Source: Desulfuromonadales bacterium (GTDB lineage Bacteria > Desulfobacterota > Desulfuromonadia > Desulfuromonadales > BM103). Taken from it: a stretch of DNA of 64,000 nt. Below the pieces are notes generated by a model, which was not told the DNA's origin, made no database searches, and was given only the letters and a program-made list of their open reading frames with translations. This document shows, one piece after another, positions 8,766-19,070 of the stretch (positions are counted from its first letter, which is position 1; every line of letters starts with the position of its first letter). Location: assembly GCA_030145205.1 (NCBI GenBank), contig JAQYVZ010000019.1, positions 1-64,000 of the forward strand, given 5' to 3'. A program made the translations under genes and the position numbers.

Positions 8766-9338
8766 TCATTTCGCAAATTGCAAACCAGCCCGGTAAGCAT
8801 CGGCCTGTTTGCTGCCAAGCGACCAGTATTCCTTGACCCCACCGAGATAAACCAACGGGTCGAACACCTCAACATCGAGAGAGCCATCCTCACGGAGAGC
8901 GGCTTCATCGACATGGATATCGAGAATTTCGCCGAGAACCAGACGATAATCACCGAGCTCGACGAATCGTTCAAAGCGGCACTCAACCGACAGAGGTGAC
9001 TCTGCCAGAAGCGGCACTCCCTGTGCGCTGTTCTCAAAATGCAGACCAAGCGTTGCAGCCTTGTCCATCTTCTGCCCCGAGGCGATACCACAGAAATCCG
9101 CTTCGGCAGCCAGGCTGGCAGGGACCATATTGATTGAGAACACACCGGTCTCGCTGATGTTCTCGAAGGTTTTCCGGCTCTGATGCAGGGAAACAGCCAT
9201 CGTGGGGGGCGTCTTGCTGACAATTCCTGCCCAGGATGCCATCATCAGGTTGGTCTGGCCCTGCTGGTCGAGAGTCGCCACCAAGGTGGCTGGCTGCGGG
9301 AAAAAGGTCACACAGGGGCCAAGTTGTCTTTTTTTCAT
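8766..9338 (-). CDS. flavin reductase-like FMN-binding protein
   Basis: 190 residues of the flavin-reductase split-barrel family. The segments NLMMASWAGIVSKTPPTMAVSL and TFENISETGVFSINMV are the FMN-binding parts; YLGGVKEYWSLG is near the end. Members bind FMN and act as NAD(P)H:flavin oxidoreductases or small flavoprotein electron carriers in anaerobes. It starts 49 bp after the glutamate dehydrogenase stop. The specific partner is unknown. Confidence 0.88.
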   Translation of the reverse strand: MKKRQLGPCVTFFPQPATLVATLDQQGQTNLMMASWAGIVSKTPPTMAVSLHQSRKTFENISETGVFSINMVPASLAAEADFCGIASGQKMDKAATLGLHFENSAQGVPLLAESPLSVECRFERFVELGDYRLVLGEILDIHVDEAALREDGSLDVEVFDPLVYLGGVKEYWSLGSKQADAYRAGLQFAK

Positions 9339-9386
9339 GCGTTCCAGATCTTTCTTTTCCAGGGCGGCACGCCGCCGAGTTTATCT

Positions 9387-12300
9387 TTAATCGAGGTTCT
9401 CCAGGGCCTGCTGCAAAACAGTAAAGGCACTGATCACCGGCGTCGCCGCAGACCGGACCCCACTCAGCAGCTCCAGATAATAGTTGAAGCGCCGCCGGCG
9501 CTCAGCCAGGTAGGCGTCCGGCGTCTGTCCCTGCTCAACAACCGCCCGCGCCAGGATCACAATCTGCTGTCGCAGGGAGCTGTACAACGACGTCTGGGCC
9601 ATCCTCTCCCAGCGATTACGGGTCGAGACCTCCGCAAGGGTTTCGAACAGGTAGGCATAGTCGAGCTTGACGTGCAGAACCTTCAAGACGTTGATCACGT
9701 CGAGCAGACCGCTGTCGGTGGACGAAGCGATCTGCACGGCCGGCAGGAAACTCTCGAGATGATGCAGTCGGGAAATCTGTCCGGCGCTTTGCTTGTCAAA
9801 GCCCTCTTTACGCAGGGCCGCGGCCTCCTCTTCGCACACCTGCCACTCCTCTTTGCTGAGCAGCGTCTTCAGGTGATCGCAGTATTGGGTGAAGGTCACA
9901 CCGTAGCCATCCACGCACGCTGTCTCGAGCTCAACCGGCAAGTCAAGATCAATCGCCTGAACACACAATCCATCCAGGGTATTTTCAAGCTTCAGCAGGA
10001 CCTCGTACTGTTTCTCACTCGTCATTTTGTTGTCAGCAGCGAACACCTGCTGACGGATTTCGCGCACGCCCAGCACCCGGTCGAACAGCAGGTAGGCTTT
10101 GACCCCCTGCCAGTAGGTCGCGCCGGTCTGACGGGTCAAACGGTTCAGGAACGCGCAGCCGGCATGATCGACCACGTAGTTCGTCAACATGGTCGCGATA
10201 ATCTCGCGCCGCAACGGGTGTTGCACGATATAGCGACCGTAGCGCTTGCCAATCAACTCCGGGAAATAACCTCTCAGAACGACTTGGGCCGCCTCCTGAT
10301 CGGGCAGATCGCTCTTGAGCAGCGAGTCGAACAGGTGCATCTTGCTGTAGCTCATCAGGATCGCCAGCTCTGGCCGGGCATACGCCTGGTCCCTAGCTAG
10401 GACATCCTTGCGATTCGGCAGAAATTCCCCCTCCAGATCGAGCAGACCAGCGTTCACAAGGCGGTCAGAAACATCGATAAAGGCCTCGATATTCCGTTCG
10501 CAGCGCAGCTGGTCCAGTGACAGTGCGAGGCTCTGAGTATAGTTGTTGTTCAAAACCATTCGGCAGACATCGTCTTCGATTTCCTTGAGCACCTTATTGC
10601 GGGTCCGCTCGGTTTTGACAATTTCCAGTTCTTTCAGCGTCTGCATGAAAATCTTGAGGTTGACCTCATGGTCCGAGATATCAACTCCGGCCGAGTTGTC
10701 AACCGCGTCGGTGTTGATGCGGCCGCCGCCAAGAGCGTACTCAATACGGGCGCGCTGTGTGAGGCCGAGATTGCCTCCCTCACCGATCACGCGGGCGCGG
10801 ACCTGACCGGCGCTGACCCGGACCGCGTCATTCGCTTTATCGCCGGCATCTTCATTGCTTTCACCTGCCCCCTTGACATAAGTCCCGATGCCGCCGTTCC
10901 AGAGCAGCTCCACATCGGCGGTCAGAATCGCCTTGATCAAGGTCTCGCCATCCGTGGAGGCATGCCGCAGGCCGAGCCGCTTGCGAACTTCCGGCGAGAG
11001 CGGGATATCCTTTTCGGTGCGCGGCCAGACGCCGCCGCCTGCGGAGATCAGCTCCGCGTTGTAATCGGCCCAGGTTGAGCGGGCCAGGCTGAACAAGCGT
11101 TTACGTTCTTTCCAGGAGGCCGCCGCTGCCGGATTCGGATCGAGGAACACATGGCGATGATCGAACGCCGCCACCAGGCAGGTATGTTTCGACAGCAGCA
11201 TGCCGTTGCCGAACACATCGCCGCTCATATCGCCGATGCCGACCGCCGTGAAATCCTCATTCTGGATATCCTTGCCCAGCTCCCGGAAATGCCGCTTGAC
11301 GCACTCCCAGGCACCCCGGGCAGTAATGCCGAGTTTCTTGTGGTCGTAGCCGTGCGAACCACCGCTGGCAAAGGCGTCGTTCAACCAGAAACCGTAGTCG
11401 ATACTGACGCTGTTAGCCGTATCAGGCAGATGGGCGGTGCCCTTGTCTGCGGCAACTACAAGATAGGGGTCGGGCTCGTCATGCACGACAATCCCGGCCG
11501 GCTGGACGACTGTCCCTTCGATTCGGTTGTCAACCAGGTCGAGCAGACCGCGCATCAGGGTGATATAGGCCTCACGCGACAGCCGCGCCCCCTCTTCCCG
11601 GGTCTCAAAGGGCGTCTTGACCACAAAGCCGCCCTTCGAGCCGACCGGCACGATCAGAGCGTTCTTGGTCATCTGGGTTTTCATCAGGCCGAGGACTTCC
11701 GTCCGGAAATCGTCAGGCCGGTCCGACCAGCGGATACCGCCCCGGGCCACCAAACCGCCACGCAGGTGAATGCCTTCCATATCGGCCGAATGGACGTAAG
11801 TTTCGTACAGCGGCCGCGGGAACGGCATATCCATGATGCCGATCGCGCTGATCTTGAACGCCAGAAAATAATCGTCGTCGTCGCAACGTTTGAAAAAGTT
11901 GGTGCGAATCGTCGAATCGATCAGGTTGAACAGGCTGCGCAGGATGCGGTCCTCGTTGATGTCTTCCACAAGGTTGAGGGCTTCGGCCAGCTCCATCCGA
12001 ACCGGCATCAGGGCCTGTAACTCCCGTTCCATCGTATCGGTCCAGGCTTCCTCAGGTTTGAAGCGCGCCTCGAAGTAGCGGTACAGCAGCGTCGCGATCC
12101 GCGGATTGTTGATCAGGGTAGAGGCAACGCGGCTCTTGGTGAACGGATTGCCGATCTGGAAATAGTAATTGCGGTAGGCACGGAAAATGTCGATCTGCTT
12201 CCAGCTCAAGCCGGTCAGGATCAGCAATCGGTTAAGGTAGTCGTTTTCCACTTCGCCGCTGCGCAGTGCGTGCAGAAGATCGAGCAGGAGCGCGCGCAAC

Positions 12301-14132
12301 TCCGACAAGGGCTGTGCGCCGGGCCCACTGCGGACATTGAAGCTTTTGAGGTAGGCCATGCGGCCATTGATACTGACGTTGGCGTCGAACTCACCGACAA
12401 CCGTCAACCCGAGATTCTCCAGGTACGGCATCAATTCGTTCAGGAAGCTCTCCCGCAGGCTGTAAAACTGCAGCCGGAAATATTCCTCCTGCTCCTGAAA
12501 CGGCCCCCAGAGGTCAAAACGCTCGGCACCATCATCCAGCAGAAGCTCGATCGAGGCCACGTCACGGATGGCAAACCGGGGGTGGGTCAACGCCTTGTAT
12601 TCCCGTGCAAAGCCTTCGGCGTAAAGCGGCCAGAGTCGACAGGCCCGGTCGCTGCCAAACTTGCGACTCATCTGCTGCAGCAGGCGATCTTCCCAGGGAC
12701 GCGCCAACTCCGTCATGATTCGTTCCATGGCGTCGATGTCGATCTTGACCTGACCGGACTGCGGGACCACCCGGACCTGCATGCTCAGATAGTCTGAATA
12801 GAAATGAACCAGCCGCGTATCAACGGCATCCGCCTTGAGATAGCGTCGCAGATAGTTATCCAGCCGCCGCGCCGTTTCCTGGGTGTAATAGGAGCGCGGC
12901 ATGATCACCAGCAGGGTCACATCCCGCAGGCTCAACCAGCGCGTCACGACGACCTTGACTGCCTGGCGACGCTGCAGAGATACAAAGGAACGCACCAACT
13001 GGTCCAGATCCTTGTCTTCCAGGAAGAAGAGCTCCACCTTCGGAAACATATCGAAGATTTCGACGACTTTCCGGAAATCGTAGGAATTCACCAAGATGTG
13101 CTGGCGCTGCAGCGCACGCATGATTTTCTCACGCAACGGGGCTGCATGCGTAATCTGTGCATTGATGCTCTTCTTCGAGAACAGGCCGATAAAAGCATGT
13201 TCACGCCAGTGGTTCTTGCCGATGGTCTCGCGGAAGCCGAGATAGACCAGCGGTTCATGCCGAAGAATCGGACTCTTGTGATCGAGGGGTTCATACAGGA
13301 CCGCCCCGGCCCGGTTCAAACGGAGACGCGCGTTCCTGGTCAGCTTGCGCGCTTCGCCGCTCCGGTATTCCTGCTTTTCGATCGCCCGACACGGCAGGCC
13401 GCATGGCTCCGTCGCATAGGTCACCAGAGCGTGACCGCGTGCCTGCTTCTGGACGTCCAGGGCCGCATAGCTGAAACAATGGAAGTTGCCGTCCCGCAGC
13501 CATTCGATAAACTCGGGCTGCTCATTGCAATCATCAACCTCGCACATGGTGCCGAGCCGTGCATCCAGGTCCGGATGGATCTGACCGACGGCTTGCACCA
13601 GTTCACAGCGCTCCTGGAGCTGAGCCAGCAGCGGGTCGTTCGCAGCGAGGGGCCGGTCGATATCAATCACCATGACCGATTCGTGCTGACCGCTGCCCCC
13701 CCCCCGACGCAGATCGGTCAAGCGACCCGCGCTGCGTTCCATCACAAGAATCGGGTGGGAGATAATCGTCGCCCTTTCGTTCAGCTCATGGAACAGCATA
13801 TTCACGGAATCGATCAGGAAGGGAGCGTCTAAAAGGTTGATCAGGATGAACGTCTTACCATGTTCATCGAAAGAGACTGGCACAACGCTGAGAGCGGTGT
13901 CACGATGATCCAAAATGTCAAGGAAACGGCGCAGAAGCGCCAGCAGTTCTTCCGCTGGCAGGGCGAGCAAGGCATGCGAGTGACTGTAGACCAGCAGGCT
14001 TTCGGCGAGAGAGATCAACCAGTCAGCTGACGGCACCTTCCGTTCCTCGCTGAGAAGGGTTTTGATCTCTTCGAGCTTATCATGAAAATGCTGCTGAAAA
14101 GCGAGTCCGTGGCCTTCAATTACGACATCCAT
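9387..14132 (-). CDS. NAD-specific glutamate dehydrogenase, large (180-kDa) type
   Basis: At 1581 residues this is the largest gene here and fits the GDH180/GdhB family, which oxidatively deaminates glutamate to 2-oxoglutarate with NAD. An N-terminal regulatory half with ACT-like folds precedes the catalytic half, which contains GGLVARGGIRWSDRPDDFR, QMTKNALIVPVGSKGGF (substrate lysine) and GIGDMSGDVFGNGMLLS. ATG 14132 has GGAG seven bases upstream. These enzymes usually run in the catabolic direction and are allosterically tuned. It is a single-gene unit between the parvulin and the flavin reductase. A His-rich 405-codon frame over its 3' part on the other strand is not a gene. Confidence 0.96.
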   Translation of the reverse strand: MDVVIEGHGLAFQQHFHDKLEEIKTLLSEERKVPSADWLISLAESLLVYSHSHALLALPAEELLALLRRFLDILDHRDTALSVVPVSFDEHGKTFILINLLDAPFLIDSVNMLFHELNERATIISHPILVMERSAGRLTDLRRGGGSGQHESVMVIDIDRPLAANDPLLAQLQERCELVQAVGQIHPDLDARLGTMCEVDDCNEQPEFIEWLRDGNFHCFSYAALDVQKQARGHALVTYATEPCGLPCRAIEKQEYRSGEARKLTRNARLRLNRAGAVLYEPLDHKSPILRHEPLVYLGFRETIGKNHWREHAFIGLFSKKSINAQITHAAPLREKIMRALQRQHILVNSYDFRKVVEIFDMFPKVELFFLEDKDLDQLVRSFVSLQRRQAVKVVVTRWLSLRDVTLLVIMPRSYYTQETARRLDNYLRRYLKADAVDTRLVHFYSDYLSMQVRVVPQSGQVKIDIDAMERIMTELARPWEDRLLQQMSRKFGSDRACRLWPLYAEGFAREYKALTHPRFAIRDVASIELLLDDGAERFDLWGPFQEQEEYFRLQFYSLRESFLNELMPYLENLGLTVVGEFDANVSINGRMAYLKSFNVRSGPGAQPLSELRALLLDLLHALRSGEVENDYLNRLLILTGLSWKQIDIFRAYRNYYFQIGNPFTKSRVASTLINNPRIATLLYRYFEARFKPEEAWTDTMERELQALMPVRMELAEALNLVEDINEDRILRSLFNLIDSTIRTNFFKRCDDDDYFLAFKISAIGIMDMPFPRPLYETYVHSADMEGIHLRGGLVARGGIRWSDRPDDFRTEVLGLMKTQMTKNALIVPVGSKGGFVVKTPFETREEGARLSREAYITLMRGLLDLVDNRIEGTVVQPAGIVVHDEPDPYLVVAADKGTAHLPDTANSVSIDYGFWLNDAFASGGSHGYDHKKLGITARGAWECVKRHFRELGKDIQNEDFTAVGIGDMSGDVFGNGMLLSKHTCLVAAFDHRHVFLDPNPAAAASWKERKRLFSLARSTWADYNAELISAGGGVWPRTEKDIPLSPEVRKRLGLRHASTDGETLIKAILTADVELLWNGGIGTYVKGAGESNEDAGDKANDAVRVSAGQVRARVIGEGGNLGLTQRARIEYALGGGRINTDAVDNSAGVDISDHEVNLKIFMQTLKELEIVKTERTRNKVLKEIEDDVCRMVLNNNYTQSLALSLDQLRCERNIEAFIDVSDRLVNAGLLDLEGEFLPNRKDVLARDQAYARPELAILMSYSKMHLFDSLLKSDLPDQEAAQVVLRGYFPELIGKRYGRYIVQHPLRREIIATMLTNYVVDHAGCAFLNRLTRQTGATYWQGVKAYLLFDRVLGVREIRQQVFAADNKMTSEKQYEVLLKLENTLDGLCVQAIDLDLPVELETACVDGYGVTFTQYCDHLKTLLSKEEWQVCEEEAAALRKEGFDKQSAGQISRLHHLESFLPAVQIASSTDSGLLDVINVLKVLHVKLDYAYLFETLAEVSTRNRWERMAQTSLYSSLRQQIVILARAVVEQGQTPDAYLAERRRRFNYYLELLSGVRSAATPVISAFTVLQQALENLD

Positions 14133-14268
14133 GTGCGGCTCCGTGCGTTCTGGAGACCCTTGCGAGTCTCAAGCAAAGAATACCTCGACTCTCCCCAAAA
14201 AGAGGCTCTATTTTCAGACGTCTTCGCCGGGCACATCCGCGCCAGATGCTGTCGGCGAAAGCATGGTT

Positions 14269-15144
14269 CTATTCAATCAGCTCAACCGTGGCGACACGCC
14301 GCAGACCCTGCACCCATTCATCCAGGCGGCGTGATGCCGCCGCACGCTTGCAGAAAGTCACGATGTTCGAGCGCGCCTCATCCAGGGTCAGGGGCGCGGG
14401 AATGCGCTTCTCCTCAACCAGAAGGAGATGCAGACCGAACGGCGTGCGGATCGGTCCGCCCACCTCCCCGACCGGCAGCTGAAAAGCCGCCTCGGCGAAA
14501 GCAGGATCCAGATCTTCATGCCGGACAAAACCGAGGTCGCCACCACCAGCTGCTGAAGGACAAACGGAATGCTGCCTGGCCAGCTCGGCGAAATTTTCCT
14601 GTGTAGCGACGGTACGCAGCTCCGCGATGATCTTTTCCGAGGCCTCTTGCAGATTAGGATCCCCTGGCAGCAGGATGTGTCGAACCCGAACCTTGGGCGG
14701 ACTCTTGAGCTTGTCCGTATGGTCATTGAAAAACTGTTTGATCTCTATTTCTGTCGGTTCGGGAATCTGTTCGATGATCCGTGCCGTCATCTGCTCAACG
14801 GTGACATCCTTGCGGACCATGCGGGCGAAGAGGTCTTCATCGATTCCTGCTGCAGCCAGTTTCTTCCAGAAATCCTCCGGACTGCCCATCTGTCGCAAAA
14901 TTCGCTGGGTCTCTGCCTCGACATCGGCGGGAGATGCAACCACCCCCTCGGCCATGGCGGCCTGAAACATCAACTCCCGCGCGATCAGACGTTCGACCGC
15001 CATCTGGCGAAGCGCCTCGCGAGACCCGTCCGGGACCTCCTCATAGCGCATTTTGAATTGTTCGCTGGCCAGACTCTGCAGCGTTGTCTGCAGGTCTTGC
15101 TCCGTAATGGGCGAGCCATTCACGGTCGCGATCGTCTGGGTCAT
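14269..15144 (-). CDS. parvulin-type peptidyl-prolyl isomerase, cytoplasmic (NifM-like layout)
   Basis: 291 residues: an N-terminal SurA/trigger-like helical region (about 1-150) and one C-terminal parvulin domain (VRVRHILLPG through TPFGLHLLLVEEK). The parvulin hallmarks VRHIL, FAELARQHSVCPSAAGGGDLGF and the FGLHLLLV strand are clear. There is no signal peptide, unlike SurA or PrsA, so it is probably cytoplasmic; NifM has this architecture, but no nitrogenase genes are near. ATG 15144 is chosen over the TTG before it because AAAGGAG is seven bases upstream. Confidence 0.88.
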   Translation of the reverse strand: MTQTIATVNGSPITEQDLQTTLQSLASEQFKMRYEEVPDGSREALRQMAVERLIARELMFQAAMAEGVVASPADVEAETQRILRQMGSPEDFWKKLAAAGIDEDLFARMVRKDVTVEQMTARIIEQIPEPTEIEIKQFFNDHTDKLKSPPKVRVRHILLPGDPNLQEASEKIIAELRTVATQENFAELARQHSVCPSAAGGGDLGFVRHEDLDPAFAEAAFQLPVGEVGGPIRTPFGLHLLLVEEKRIPAPLTLDEARSNIVTFCKRAAASRRLDEWVQGLRRVATVELIE

Positions 15145-15222
15145 CAAAAAACTCCTTTAGTAGAAAACCCGGAGCTCAACAAGGATTTCTCCCCGGAATC
15201 CGGGCAAACTTCACAAGTGCCA

Positions 15223-16017
15223 TTACGCCTTGTTATGCGTCAAAAAACGACTCAAACGGGCAAACTCCTCAAGTTGAAGCGTCTCCCCCCGCCGCTGCGG
15301 GTCGATCCCTTCCGCGCTCAGCATCGCGTCAATCACAGCAGCAGACCAACCGGATGCCATCAAACTGTTGCGCAGGGTTTTGCGCCGCTGGGTGAAAGCG
15401 CCGCGTACAAACTTACGATAAACCTCTTCATCGTCGATTGTAAAGCGCGTTTCAGGCAACGGCAGAAATTGCAGCACCACCGAATCAACCTTCGGCGGCG
15501 GCGAGAAAGATCCGGGGCCAACCTGGGCCACACGACGGACCTCGTACCAGGTCTGCATCAACACCGAGAGGATGCCGTAATCACGGCTGCCAGCCGAGGC
15601 GAGCAGGCGATCGCCGACCTCTTTCTGGAACATCAAGACCATGCGGCTGAACATTTCGCGGTGGTCGAGGACTTTAAACAGTACCTGACTGGAAATATTG
15701 TAAGGCAGGTTCGCCACCAGCTTGCAGGGCGTCGTTGAAAGCAGGTGGCTCCAGTTGAGCCTCAGAACATCACCTTCCACGACTGTCAGGCGGGGGTTGT
15801 TCCTCTCCTGCAGCATGGCAATCAGGTCAGTATCAACCTCTACGGCGCAGAGCTTGACCTCCGCCTGCAGCAGGCGATCTGTCAAAGCTCCCAGGCCCGG
15901 GCCGATCTCCATCACCTGCTCATCGATCTGCAGGTCGGCAGCAGCCAGGATCTTGTCGATCACGTGGATGTTCTTGAGGAAGTTTTGACCGAAACGTTTT
16001 TTGGCGCGCACAGACAT
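15223..16017 (-). CDS. rsmA: 16S rRNA (adenine1518/1519-N6)-dimethyltransferase
   Basis: 264 residues, normal for RsmA/KsgA, which dimethylates two adjacent adenines in the 3' hairpin of 16S rRNA during small-subunit maturation. Visible motifs are KRFGQNFLKN at the start, the SAM loop MEIGPGLGALTDRLL, and the catalytic motif IV NLPYNISSQVLFK. It sits with tsaD and a DUF2062 gene in a translation-related stretch, 36 bp after DUF2062. Recognition is secure. Confidence 0.97.
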   Translation of the reverse strand: MSVRAKKRFGQNFLKNIHVIDKILAAADLQIDEQVMEIGPGLGALTDRLLQAEVKLCAVEVDTDLIAMLQERNNPRLTVVEGDVLRLNWSHLLSTTPCKLVANLPYNISSQVLFKVLDHREMFSRMVLMFQKEVGDRLLASAGSRDYGILSVLMQTWYEVRRVAQVGPGSFSPPPKVDSVVLQFLPLPETRFTIDDEEVYRKFVRGAFTQRRKTLRNSLMASGWSAAVIDAMLSAEGIDPQRRGETLQLEEFARLSRFLTHNKA

Positions 16018-16053
16018 ATCTCAACCAGTTCGGAGCAAGAATCTCCCGACCCT

Positions 16054-16542
16054 TCACTTCTTCCGGTGCCAGTGGCGGCGCGGCCAGCGAGGGATGCGCC
16101 ACTCTTTGACCAGCGGGACAAGGCGCAAAGTGACAAAATAAGCCAGGCTACCGAACAGAACACCGGCGACCATGCCGCCCAGCCAGAGAGGCGCGAGAAT
16201 CTCGTAACCAAGATCCCGGAAAGCACCAAACGAGAATTCACCGGGCAGATTGACGCGAGGCATATCGAGCAGAATCCGCCCGACCTCGTATTCAATCGCG
16301 TAAATTACCGGGGCCGTGATCGGGTTGGTGACCCAGACACCGATCAGCGCCGCCAGACGGTTTTCGCGGAGCAGATAAGCGAAGAAGATCGCCAACACCA
16401 TCTGCAGGCCGAAGGTCGGGGTCATACCGATAAAGATGCCAAGCGCGATCCCTTTGGCGACCTCCTCGGGCAAGCCGCGTAAACGCACGAAGCGCACCAG
16501 CAACAACTTGGTTTGACGAAAAAACCCGATACCCCGCCACAT
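16054..16542 (-). CDS. DUF2062 domain membrane protein
   Basis: 162 residues. The LPEEVAKGIALGIFIGMTP segment and WVTNPITAPVIY are the signature of DUF2062; hydrophobic stretches at about 32-52, 60-80 and 118-140 suggest three membrane passes, and the tail is strongly basic. The function is unknown; in other species the domain occurs near glycosyltransferases or alone. ATG 16542 is preceded by GGAG. It lies between tsaD and rsmA and is probably cotranscribed. Confidence 0.88.
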   Translation of the reverse strand: MWRGIGFFRQTKLLLVRFVRLRGLPEEVAKGIALGIFIGMTPTFGLQMVLAIFFAYLLRENRLAALIGVWVTNPITAPVIYAIEYEVGRILLDMPRVNLPGEFSFGAFRDLGYEILAPLWLGGMVAGVLFGSLAYFVTLRLVPLVKEWRIPRWPRRHWHRKK

Positions 16543-16615
16543 CAGCGTATCTCCGCGACCTTACACATCCAACCAAGAGGCGTGCTGTCCTGTTACCAGT
16601 GACAGCGCAAATGAA

Positions 16616-17638
16616 TCACAACGCCCCGGAACCGACAGTGTCGAGCGGCCAACTGGCGACGGCATTAACATCACCACCGGAGGCCTGCCCGGACGACAGG
16701 TAATAATCGGCCGGCACCCCCAGCATCGCCGCATTGTCCCCGCACAACGAGGGACTCGGGAAAACGACCTGCAGAGCATGTTTTTCAGCCAGTTGCGCGA
16801 AACGCTCCCGAAGACCACGATTGCAAGCAACGCCACCGGCGACCACAATCCGGCTCAAACCCTCCGCCTTGGCAGCCGCAACTGTTTTGGCGGTCAACAC
16901 ATCCACTACAGCGGCCTGGAAGCTGGCGGCAAGATCGGCCAGATGCGTCCCGGTGACAGGTTCAGACTGCTGTTCGACGTAACGGTTTACAGCCGACTTG
17001 ATACCGCTAAAGCTGAATTCAAAACCGGGCTTGTGCAGCATCGGCCGAGGGAAACTGATTGCCGTCGGATCACCTTCGGCCGCCAGCTGATCAATCTTGG
17101 CGCCACCCGGATAGCCAAGGCCAAGCAGCTTGGCGACCTTGTCGTAAGCCTCACCGGAGGCGTCATCGCGGGTCTGCCCCAGGGTCGTGTACTGACCAAT
17201 GCCATCCACACGATACAGGTGCGTATGCCCTCCCGAAACCGCCAGGGCAAGAAAAGGGAACTCCAGTTCCGTCTCGAGCAGGGGCGCCAGGATATGGCCT
17301 TCCATATGGTGGATGGCGGCCAGCGGCAACTGCCGTGCCCAGGCCAGCGCCCTGGCGGTCGACAACCCGACCAGAAGAGCCCCGATCAGCCCGGGACCGC
17401 GCGTCACGCCGATGCCCTCGATCTGATCCAGAGACGTGCCGGCTGCCGTCAGTGCTTCGCGCACGACCAGACTGATCGCCTCGACATGTTTGCGCGAAGC
17501 AATCTCCGGGACGACCCCTCCGAAGCGGGCATGGACATCCACCTGCGAGGCGATAATGTTCGACAACACCTCGCGGCCATCACGCACAACTGCGGCTGCC
17601 GTTTCATCACACGACGATTCGATACAAAGAAGAAGCAT
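16616..17638 (-). CDS. tsaD: tRNA N6-adenosine threonylcarbamoyltransferase
   Basis: 340 residues. TsaD transfers the threonylcarbamoyl group to A37 of ANN-decoding tRNAs, with TsaB and TsaE. The Kae1/TsaD motifs are clear: CIESSCDETAAAVV, the metal-binding AAIHHMEGH, FLALAVSGGHTHLY and VVAGGVACNRGLRE. Start ATG 17638 has GGAG four bases upstream. A partner modification enzyme, the ms2t6A methylthiotransferase MtaB, is encoded at 33964-35307, so the window carries two successive steps of the same tRNA modification. Confidence 0.97.
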   Translation of the reverse strand: MLLLCIESSCDETAAAVVRDGREVLSNIIASQVDVHARFGGVVPEIASRKHVEAISLVVREALTAAGTSLDQIEGIGVTRGPGLIGALLVGLSTARALAWARQLPLAAIHHMEGHILAPLLETELEFPFLALAVSGGHTHLYRVDGIGQYTTLGQTRDDASGEAYDKVAKLLGLGYPGGAKIDQLAAEGDPTAISFPRPMLHKPGFEFSFSGIKSAVNRYVEQQSEPVTGTHLADLAASFQAAVVDVLTAKTVAAAKAEGLSRIVVAGGVACNRGLRERFAQLAEKHALQVVFPSPSLCGDNAAMLGVPADYYLSSGQASGGDVNAVASWPLDTVGSGAL

Positions 17639-17695
17639 AATACTCCGAGGTGCGGTGCCGGAGAAGGGTCTCGCCCCGCGTCTCTGACCTCTGGT

Positions 17696-19012
17696 TTATA
17701 AAAGATTCGCCGCCAGTTCCGCAAGACAGGAGCGCTCACCCTTGGTCAAGGTGACATGTCCGGCAATTTCCTGGTCTTTAAATTTTTCCACGGCAAAGGA
17801 CAAGCCGTTGCTCGAAGAATCAATGTAGGGGTTGTCAATCTGGTAGGGATCGCCGGTCAACACAATCTTGGTGCCCTCACCGGCGCGCGTGATGATCGTC
17901 TTGATCTCGTGAGGCGTCAGGTTCTGGGCTTCATCGACGATCATGTACTGTTTCGGGATTGAGCGGCCGCGGATATAGGTCAAAGGTTCAATCTCCAATA
18001 AACCCAGATCGACCAGCTCCTTGTAGCCGCGCTTGCGTTTGCCCTGCTCTTCCACCGAGCCGAGCAGCAATTCGACGTTGTCGAAGATCGGCTGCATCCA
18101 GGGAGACAGCTTCTCTTCGATATCACCCGGCAGAAAGCCGAGGTCGCGGCCGAGCGGGAAAATGGGGCGAGAGACCAGCAAACGGCTGTAGTGGCCTTCA
18201 TCCGCTGATTTGAACAAGCCTGCGGCGATCGCCAGCAGAGTCTTGCCGGTACCTGCCAGGCCGACCAGGGAGACCAACTGGACATCTTCGCTAAGCAACA
18301 GGTCGAAGGCAAACTGCTGTTCACGGTTGCGCGGCTGAATACCCCAGAGGCCGTCTTTCGGAGCGCGCACCAGAGGAAGAACTCGCTGCAAACCATGATT
18401 GTAGCGTCCCAGCGCCGTATGTGAAGGGTTCTCCGCATCGATCAGGGTGACGCATTGATTGGCTCGCAACTCGTCCTGGACATCCAGGAAGCCCTGTTCG
18501 TAGAAGGCGTCAACCGATTCCCGCGACACAATCAGGTCTGCGGTTCCGGAATACAGTTCGTCGATAGAGACCTTATCAGAGGCATAATCCTCCGCTTTCA
18601 GGCCGACGACATCCGCCTTGATCCGCAGGTTGGTATCTTTGGTCACAAAAACAACCGGCTTGTTGTTGCCGTTCCGCAAGGCCAGGGCGACCGCCAGAAT
18701 GCGGTTATCTCCGCGATCGTTCTGAAGCTCCGGCGGCAGGCTTTTCAGATGATCTTGCGTATAGAGCTCTACCTTGAGACAGCCTCCGGTCTCCAGCTGG
18801 ACACCTTCAACAAGGTCTCCCTGAGTCCGCAGCTGGTCGATCAAACGGGAAAAATGACGGGCATTGCGGCCGGTCTCATTCAAATCTTTTTTGAAGCGGT
18901 CGATTTCTTCGATGACGGTCATCGGAATGACCAGGTCGTTTTCTTCAAACCGGTAAAGAGCCTGGGGGTCGTGCAACAGAACATTGGTATCGAGAACGTA
19001 TGTTTTGAGCAT
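17696..19012 (-). CDS. PIN domain / PhoH-type ATPase fusion protein
   Basis: 438 residues: an N-terminal PIN-like RNase domain (TYVLDTNVLLHDP near residue 3, then further acidic residues to about 135) and a C-terminal PhoH P-loop ATPase with Walker A GLAGTGKTLLA and Walker B MIVDEAQNLTPHEIK. PhoH2/YlaK-type proteins with this order act as RNA helicase/nucleases in studied cases. ATG 19012 begins directly at the PIN domain; a start 15 codons further up has no family support. It lies between the aminotransferase and tsaD. Confidence 0.92.
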   Translation of the reverse strand: MLKTYVLDTNVLLHDPQALYRFEENDLVIPMTVIEEIDRFKKDLNETGRNARHFSRLIDQLRTQGDLVEGVQLETGGCLKVELYTQDHLKSLPPELQNDRGDNRILAVALALRNGNNKPVVFVTKDTNLRIKADVVGLKAEDYASDKVSIDELYSGTADLIVSRESVDAFYEQGFLDVQDELRANQCVTLIDAENPSHTALGRYNHGLQRVLPLVRAPKDGLWGIQPRNREQQFAFDLLLSEDVQLVSLVGLAGTGKTLLAIAAGLFKSADEGHYSRLLVSRPIFPLGRDLGFLPGDIEEKLSPWMQPIFDNVELLLGSVEEQGKRKRGYKELVDLGLLEIEPLTYIRGRSIPKQYMIVDEAQNLTPHEIKTIITRAGEGTKIVLTGDPYQIDNPYIDSSSNGLSFAVEKFKDQEIAGHVTLTKGERSCLAELAANLL

Positions 19013-19070
19013 GAAGTTTCCATTCTGGCCGTGTCTGAGACACGGAACGGGGATCATCGATTAAACAGAC

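Noticed and set aside
9183-10400. 405-codon plus-strand frame
   Set aside because: It covers the 3' part of the glutamate dehydrogenase gene in the other direction and reads as low-complexity Gln/His/Arg sequence; a high-GC shadow.
13680-13720. Run of C bases inside the GDH gene as a possible frameshift
   Set aside because: The frame stays open and the protein is of full family length across it.
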